Assembly: GCA_020632665.1 (NCBI GenBank)
Contig: JACKFC010000038.1
Location: 1-38,625, forward strand
Length of the DNA stretch: 38,625 nucleotides
Source of the DNA: Deltaproteobacteria bacterium
GTDB taxonomy: Bacteria; Myxococcota_A; UBA9042
Reading direction: 5' to 3'
The notes below the pieces were generated by a model that saw nothing but the letters and a program-made list of their open reading frames with translations, made no database searches and was not told where the DNA came from. This document shows, one piece after another, positions 34,540-38,625 of this stretch. Every line of letters begins with the position of its first letter. The first letter of the stretch is position 1. Position numbers and translations under genes: made by a program.

Positions 34540-35190
34540 TCACAGCCACCGCGGCGTCCAGAAGATCGCCGCATTCCCCTGCAGTTGCAGATTCGAGGTG
34601 GAGAAGCCATAGAGCGCGGTCGCTTCGACCAACAGGCCCCAGCTGTCGCCGAGCTGGACCCCGAGCGTGGTCCCGGCGAAATGCGTGATGGCGGTCTGGT
34701 CGCTGCCCATCGTCGCGTTGAGCAGGTATTTCGGCGAACCGTAGAGCGTGAGGTGGGTGCCGACGTCGTAGCTGACGTAGACCGGCACGATCAGCTGCGC
34801 GACGCCGCTCTTGAGCTCGATCGACCGACTGGGATCGTTCGGATCGGGGACGGTGCTGGTGATCTCGAGCGTGCCGAATTTGAGCCCGCTCGAGAGTGCG
34901 AAGCGGTCGTCGGCCATCAGTTGCACCTTGGCGTCGATCGCCGACGTCCCGAGCAGCGTGACGTGGGCGCCGACGTCGACGTTCTCCCAGATGCCGTAGC
35001 GGTACATCACCTCGCCATAGGGCAGCCTGAAATCCGTATTGGTGATGTGCGTCGTACCGAAACCGACCGAGGCGCGGTCCTCCCCCCGCGGCACCACCCG
35101 AGCGGTCTGCAGGGACGACGCGTTCATGCAGCCGCTGAGCAGGGCGAGGCCGGCGAGCAGGAACGCGCGCGATGGAAGGGACCGACGCAT
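34540..35190 (-). CDS. Small beta-rich outer-membrane-type lipoprotein
   Basis: A 216-aa lipoprotein starting at ATG 35190 behind GGAGG, with lipobox LLSGC (Cys about 21). The mature part alternates amphipathic strands with short turns (FGTTHITNTDFRLPYGEV, DVGAHVTLLG, FALSSGLKFGTLEI, GTHLTLYGSPKYL) and ends in an aromatic strand (AAIFWTPRWL), a pattern of outer-membrane beta-barrels, here perhaps an eight-strand type. Function is unknown. It is the first gene of the run with the TolA-like lipoprotein (4-bp gap) and UbiA, so it may act with them in the envelope. Confidence 0.75.
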   Translation of the reverse strand: MRRSLPSRAFLLAGLALLSGCMNASSLQTARVVPRGEDRASVGFGTTHITNTDFRLPYGEVMYRYGIWENVDVGAHVTLLGTSAIDAKVQLMADDRFALSSGLKFGTLEITSTVPDPNDPSRSIELKSGVAQLIVPVYVSYDVGTHLTLYGSPKYLLNATMGSDQTAITHFAGTTLGVQLGDSWGLLVEATALYGFSTSNLQLQGNAAIFWTPRWL

Positions 35191-35324
35191 CACGACCTCC
35201 GGAGCGATACAAGCAGGCGTACCGCGCGAGTGTGGCCCAGATCGGGGGGAAGTCAAACGCGGTGCGGGCTGCGAGTGCGTGGGGGGGACCTTTTCGGCTG
35301 CGGCGAGAGTGGTACGTTCGCGGG

Positions 35325-36101
35325 GTGAAATGCCGTTGGTCGATGTTGGTTTGGGTCTTGGTTGCGCTGATCGGGTGCGGGGCGCCGGTGCAAGGTGGTG
35401 GTGGTGCGGTCGTTGGCGATGCCGAGGCGTCCTTTGGTGATTGCGACGACGGATGTGACGTACTCGCGCCCGGTGGCGAGGTCATTGAAGATGGCGAAAG
35501 TGATGCGACCGGCCCCGACGTACTCACGCCCGGTGGGGAGGTTGTCGACGATACCGGAAGTGATGGGACCGGTCCCGGGACCGGGCCTGGCGGCGACGCG
35601 CTGGCGCAATCGACGCTGCAGCCGGGGTGGTGGCTCGGCAAGGTCGCGCTGCGGGCCTACCTCGACAGCGGCGACACCGCGCAGGACGGCACCGTCTGCT
35701 ACGGCTGCGACGCCTGGGCCTACCGCGATTGGACCCGGAACACGCTGATCGCTGCGGGCTGGGACGACAGGCCGGCCTGGGACACCGACGCCGACCCGAA
35801 GTCCCCGCCGCAGAACCTCGTCGACACCACGCCGGTTGCGCAGGTGCCGTCGATCGCGTGGTCGGCGCAGCCCCCGGTGGGTAGCGGCTGGAAGGGCTAT
35901 TTGGCCACCCAGAAGAACCTGCTCTCGCTGGTCGGCCACGGCCAGAAGCACAACGAGGCGGCGTGGAAGGCGCGGGTCGGCGCGGCGCTGCGCTTCCTGC
36001 TGCCGGGGCCGGCGTTGCCGCGAGGCGGGTCGGGCGCTCTTCTCATCGCGCTGAGGCGCGGCGATCCCGTCGTCGTCGCTCCCGCGACCCCAAAACGGTA
36101 A
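35325..36101 (+). CDS. Lipoprotein with duplicated DVLAPGGEV linker; 3' end possibly truncated
   Basis: A 258-aa lipoprotein from GTG 35325 (alternative ATG 35343), lipobox LIGC (Cys about 22). The linker contains GDCDDGCDVLAPGGEV and a second copy DVLTPGGEVVDDTGSDGTGP. The C-terminal domain (about 95-230: VCYGCDAWAYRDW, VPSIAWSAQPP, LVGHGQKHNEAAW) is unknown to me. The last residues (RRGDPVVVAPATPKR) are read from DNA antisense to the regulator's 3' end, an overlap of 59 bp, so the original C-terminus may have been lost. It is divergent from the beta-rich lipoprotein, 134 bp away. Confidence 0.65.
   Translation: MKCRWSMLVWVLVALIGCGAPVQGGGGAVVGDAEASFGDCDDGCDVLAPGGEVIEDGESDATGPDVLTPGGEVVDDTGSDGTGPGTGPGGDALAQSTLQPGWWLGKVALRAYLDSGDTAQDGTVCYGCDAWAYRDWTRNTLIAAGWDDRPAWDTDADPKSPPQNLVDTTPVAQVPSIAWSAQPPVGSGWKGYLATQKNLLSLVGHGQKHNEAAWKARVGAALRFLLPGPALPRGGSGALLIALRRGDPVVVAPATPKR
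35457..35576. repeat. 60-bp linker repeat, two copies; matches 15203-15236
   Basis: Two adjacent 60-bp units start at 35457 and 35517 and encode 20-residue linkers (DVLAPGGEVIEDGESDATGP type). A 34-bp stretch at 35449-35482 is identical, in reverse complement, to 15203-15236 in the other linker lipoprotein, including third codon positions. Confidence 0.9.
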
Positions 36102-36867
36102 CGAATTCAGCAATCACGACTGCCTCTCCGCCCTCGCCGGCGGTCAGTCGGAGCGACGGAACATCGGGGTTCAACGAGTCGAGGCGGAGAACGACCACGC
36201 CATCGGCTGGCGATTCCATGGCGCCGACGCGCTTGAGGTGGATGCTGCCGCCGTCGTGGTCGCCGATGGATTCGCGACGATGCACCAGCATGACCTTGCC
36301 CAGCGGAGCGTCGCCAATACGCGACGAGAATAGGCAGATCGCACCATCGGGAACGCGCGGCAGCATGGAAGTGCCCGTGACGACCGCGAGGAAGAGCTCG
36401 TCCGCGCGGCGACGGTAGCTTTCCGGCAGGCGCACCCACGCAGCGACCTCGGCCTGCGCGCCGCCGCGCTTCCACCCTGCGTAGGCCCGGACGTCATAGA
36501 CCGGAGCGAGTCCCGCATCGACGCGCGCCGTACCCCCTGCGTCGAGGGCCTCGAGGGTTCGCTCGTCCGCGACGTCGAGGGCGCTCCGCGCCAGGGCAGC
36601 CGCGACCCGGTCAGCCTCGCGCTCGGATGGGAGCGTCGGCTCGGGCGCGGTGATCAACACAGCGGGTTCGACGCCGAGCGCAGCGGCGATCTTGCCCAAC
36701 GTGCGGAGCTGCATGTTCTGCCCACCTGCTTCGAAGCGCTGAACGTTCTTGAGCGAGATACCAAGCCGCTGCGCCAGTTGCTCTTGGGTCCAGCTGCGGT
36801 CCATGCGCGCCGCTCGGATCTGGCTGCCGGCGAGGTGGAGCAGTTCGTCGAAGTCGGACTCTCGCAT
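36043..36867 (-). CDS. XRE-family regulator with LexA/CI-like S24 self-cleavage domain
   Basis: A 274-aa repressor-like protein. An XRE helix-turn-helix occupies about 15-70 (SWTQEQLAQRLGISLKNVQRFEAG). After a linker, the S24 peptidase domain (about 120-260) shows a candidate Ala-Gly cleavage site (A130-G131 in AYAGW), the nucleophile Ser167 in TGTSMLPRVPDG and the general-base Lys212 in HLKRVG. Proteins of this build repress promoters until RecA filaments trigger self-cleavage. The basic tail (SRERRRRDRRASAR) lies beyond the domain and overlaps the convergent lipoprotein. The ATG at 36867 has no clear ribosome-binding site. It is divergent from the restriction gene, which makes it the likely controller. 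Confidence 0.88.
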   Translation of the reverse strand: MRESDFDELLHLAGSQIRAARMDRSWTQEQLAQRLGISLKNVQRFEAGGQNMQLRTLGKIAAALGVEPAVLITAPEPTLPSEREADRVAAALARSALDVADERTLEALDAGGTARVDAGLAPVYDVRAYAGWKRGGAQAEVAAWVRLPESYRRRADELFLAVVTGTSMLPRVPDGAICLFSSRIGDAPLGKVMLVHRRESIGDHDGGSIHLKRVGAMESPADGVVVLRLDSLNPDVPSLRLTAGEGGEAVVIAEFVTVLGSRERRRRDRRASAR

Positions 36868-36903
36868 GGTGGGAGCGTGCGCGCGGCGAGAGATCGCGAA
36901 CAA

Positions 36904-36927
36904 CCATCACGCCCGGAGGCATGATGG
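36904..36927. promoter_or_regulatory. Candidate operator 1 of the S24 regulator
   Basis: CCATCA (36904-36909) and TGATGG (36922-36927) form a perfect inverted repeat with a 12-bp spacer. It lies 37-60 bp upstream of the regulator's ATG, suitable for autorepression. Confidence 0.55.
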
Positions 36928-36940
36928 CCCAGCCGTCGCG

Positions 36941-36969
36941 TTGACACCCATCTTATGCGATGGCAATTC
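36941..36969 (+). promoter_or_regulatory. Predicted promoter of the restriction gene with operator 2
   Basis: TTGACA at 36941-36946 is followed after 17 bp by CAATTC (36964-36969), a weak -10. Between them lies a second inverted repeat with the same half-site, CCATC (36948-36952) and GATGG (36959-36963), centred 40 bp from operator 1. A bound repressor would block RNA polymerase. Confidence 0.5.
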
Positions 36970-36992
36970 GTGGGCCGCCCACGGAGGAGCCC

Positions 36993-38625
36993 ATGCAAGA
37001 TCGTGTCACGGCATCGGCCGAAGCAGCCAGCCCGCTCGAAGCCCTGCTCGACGCGCTGCGTCGCCGAGCCCGAACCCCGCGCGAGCTGGGCACCTATTTC
37101 GAAGACTTGGTGGTCGCCTTCCTCCGCAACGAACCCGCCTATGCCGACCTCTATGATGGGGTCTGGACCTTCGCAGAGTGGGCCGAGCAAGGCGGCCTCG
37201 ACCGGCGCGACGATGGCATCGACTTGGTCGCCCGCGTCGCCGGCACCGGCGAGCTGCACGCCATCCAGTGCAAGTGTTTCGCGGCAGATCACGTCGTGCA
37301 GAAGTCGGAGATCGATTCGTTCTTCACCGCCTCGGGCAAGCGTCCGTTCGAGCGCCGCATCATCGTGACGACGGCGACGCGCTGGTCCGCTCCAGCCGAG
37401 GCCGCGCTGCAGGCGCAGCGGACACCGGTGAGCGTCATCAACCGCTACGACCTCGAACAGAGCCGCATCGATTGGCAGCGCTACGGCGACACGGATACGA
37501 CGCCACTGAAGCCGAAGAAGTCGCCGTTGCCGCACCAGCAGCGGGCCATCGCCGATTGCCTCGCGGGCTTGGCGACGGCCGAGCGTGGCAAGCTGATCAT
37601 GGCCTGCGGCACCGGCAAGACCTTCACCAGCCTGCGGATCGCCGAAGCGCACGCCGGCGGGGGCGGTCGGGTGCTCTTCTTGGTCCCGAGCCTGGCGCTG
37701 CTCTCGCAGGCGCTGACCGAGTGGACGCAGCAAGCGACGCTGCCGCTGCACGCGTTCGCGGTCTGCTCGGACGCCGATGTCGGCAAGCGCCGCGAGGGTG
37801 GCGAAGACGTCGAACTGCTGGTGCACGAGCTGCGCTACCCAGCGACGACCAAGCCACGAGCACTCGCAACGGCAGTGGAGGCGCGACAGGACGCCGACCA
37901 TTTGACGGTGATCTTCGCGACGTACCACTCGATCGAGGTCGTGGTCGCGGCGCAGCACGCGCACGGCATGGCGGCGTTCGACCTGGTGGTCTGCGACGAA
38001 GCGCACCGGACGACGGGCGTGGCCCTCGGCGCTGAGGAAGAGAGCGCGTTCGTGCGCATTCACGACGCTGCAGGCGTCCAGTCGGCGAAGCGGCTGTACA
38101 TGACGGCGACGCCGCGGATCTTCGGCGATGGGGCCAAGCTCGCGGCGGGACAGCAAGACGTCGCGCTCTGCTCGATGGACGATGCGGCCGTCTATGGCGA
38201 GACGTTGTACAGCATCAGCTTCAGCGAGGCGGTCGAGGCGGGCTTGCTGGTCGACTACAAGGTGCTGGTCCTCGCGATCGACGAGGCGCACGTCAGCCGC
38301 CGGCTACAGCGCTTGATGAAGGACGACGACAGCCAGATCCGGGTCGAAGACGCCGGCAAAATCGTCGGCTGCTGGAAAGCGCTCGCCAAGCAGGATCAGC
38401 AGGAGGCCTTGCCGGACGATCCCCTACCGATGCGTCGCGCGGTGGCGTTCTGCCAGGTGATCGAGCCGGTGGGGCACGCCGGGCGCTACAAGGTCAGCAG
38501 CAAACGCATCGCCGCCATGTTCGAGCGGGTCGTCGAGGCCTACAAGGCGTCACACGCCGACGAGGACGGCCCCGCGCTGCAGCTCCGCTGCGAGGCCGAC
38601 CATGTCGACGGGACGATGAACGCGA
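36993..38625 (+). CDS. Type ISP-like restriction-modification enzyme, N-terminal part (3' end off window)
   Basis: An open frame of at least 544 codons starting at ATG 36993 after GGAGGAG. Residues about 30-160 form an Mrr-type nuclease: DDGIDLVARV (Asp77) and IQCKCF (Gln92-x-Lys94), then IDSFFTASGKRPFERRIIVTT. An SF2 helicase follows with ACGTGKT (204-210), CDEAHRT (334-340) and MTATPR (370-375). This order, nuclease then helicase, is that of single-chain type ISP enzymes (LlaGI/LlaBIII group), whose methyltransferase and target-recognition parts would lie beyond the window. They cleave unmethylated phage DNA. The divergent LexA-like gene probably controls it. If no methyltransferase follows, it would instead be a restriction-helicase relative. 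Confidence 0.9.
   Translation, partial: MQDRVTASAEAASPLEALLDALRRRARTPRELGTYFEDLVVAFLRNEPAYADLYDGVWTFAEWAEQGGLDRRDDGIDLVARVAGTGELHAIQCKCFAADHVVQKSEIDSFFTASGKRPFERRIIVTTATRWSAPAEAALQAQRTPVSVINRYDLEQSRIDWQRYGDTDTTPLKPKKSPLPHQQRAIADCLAGLATAERGKLIMACGTGKTFTSLRIAEAHAGGGGRVLFLVPSLALLSQALTEWTQQATLPLHAFAVCSDADVGKRREGGEDVELLVHELRYPATTKPRALATAVEARQDADHLTVIFATYHSIEVVVAAQHAHGMAAFDLVVCDEAHRTTGVALGAEEESAFVRIHDAAGVQSAKRLYMTATPRIFGDGAKLAAGQQDVALCSMDDAAVYGETLYSISFSEAVEAGLLVDYKVLVLAIDEAHVSRRLQRLMKDDDSQIRVEDAGKIVGCWKALAKQDQQEALPDDPLPMRRAVAFCQVIEPVGHAGRYKVSSKRIAAMFERVVEAYKASHADEDGPALQLRCEADHVDGTMNA

Noticed and set aside
36654..38291. 545-codon minus-strand frame opposite the restriction gene
   Set aside because: The plus-strand frame carries nuclease and helicase motifs; the opposite frame has none and runs into the regulator out of frame.

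Overview
The window is GC-rich DNA from a Gram-negative, lipoprotein-rich bacterium. It most resembles a Myxococcota/deltaproteobacterial chromosome: about a dozen of the roughly 35 genes encode likely secreted lipoproteins, including a Cys/Asp-rich MopE-type repeat protein, NHL and 'DVWAVGG' beta-propellers and a P-domain protein. A GSU2403-type nucleotidyltransferase is also present. This placement is inference from gene content. I saw no rRNA, tRNA or CRISPR array, although a computed tRNA scan was not possible.

Layout. 1-315: repeat-bearing remnant, probably the tail of an IS5-type transposase. 316-4503: a lower-GC two-gene secreted-protein unit on the minus strand behind a near-consensus sigma70 promoter. 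4563-8276: the transcription-repair coupling factor mfd. 8335-17764: a patchwork of ordinary genes (DUF3465 lipoprotein, fatty-acid desaturase, GNAT-nitrilase fusion) alternating with four toxin-antitoxin-like or nucleotidyltransferase modules (GSU2403 type, MntA/HepT, a small-protein/nucleotidyltransferase pair, VapBC) and a cluster of REP-like palindromic repeats. 17784-24601: minus-strand enzymes: a double esterase lipoprotein, a TIR-like membrane protein, an NRDE/TANGO2 protein, a diverged glutamate-racemase homologue and a methyltransferase; a CoA-binding protein lies opposite. 24718-30080: a perfect 28+28 bp palindrome that carries the start codon of a cytochrome P460-like gene, then four beta-propeller lipoproteins (three NHL paralogues and one DVWAVGG type). 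30110-35190: PlsC-type acyltransferase, UbiA prenyltransferase, a TolA-like coiled-coil lipoprotein with tandem repeats and a small beta-rich lipoprotein, mostly one operon. 35325-38625: a lipoprotein sharing a near-identical DNA-level linker with the one at 14.5-15.5 kb, then a LexA/CI-like regulator divergent from a type ISP-like restriction-modification gene that runs off the right edge.

How the parts work together. Much of the window encodes cell-envelope proteins whose substrates cannot be read from sequence. The clearest regulatory circuit is the right end: an XRE regulator with a self-cleaving S24 domain faces the restriction enzyme across 125 bp holding two inverted repeats built from the same CCATC half-site, one of them inside the predicted promoter. 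VapBC similarly has a palindrome over its -10 box.

The items most worth a second look are the start-codon palindrome at 24718-24777, the regulator/restriction circuit, the shared linker repeat in two lipoproteins 20 kb apart, two genes that seem to begin at CTG behind a canonical Shine-Dalgarno sequence, and a nitrilase domain that has lost two of its three catalytic residues.
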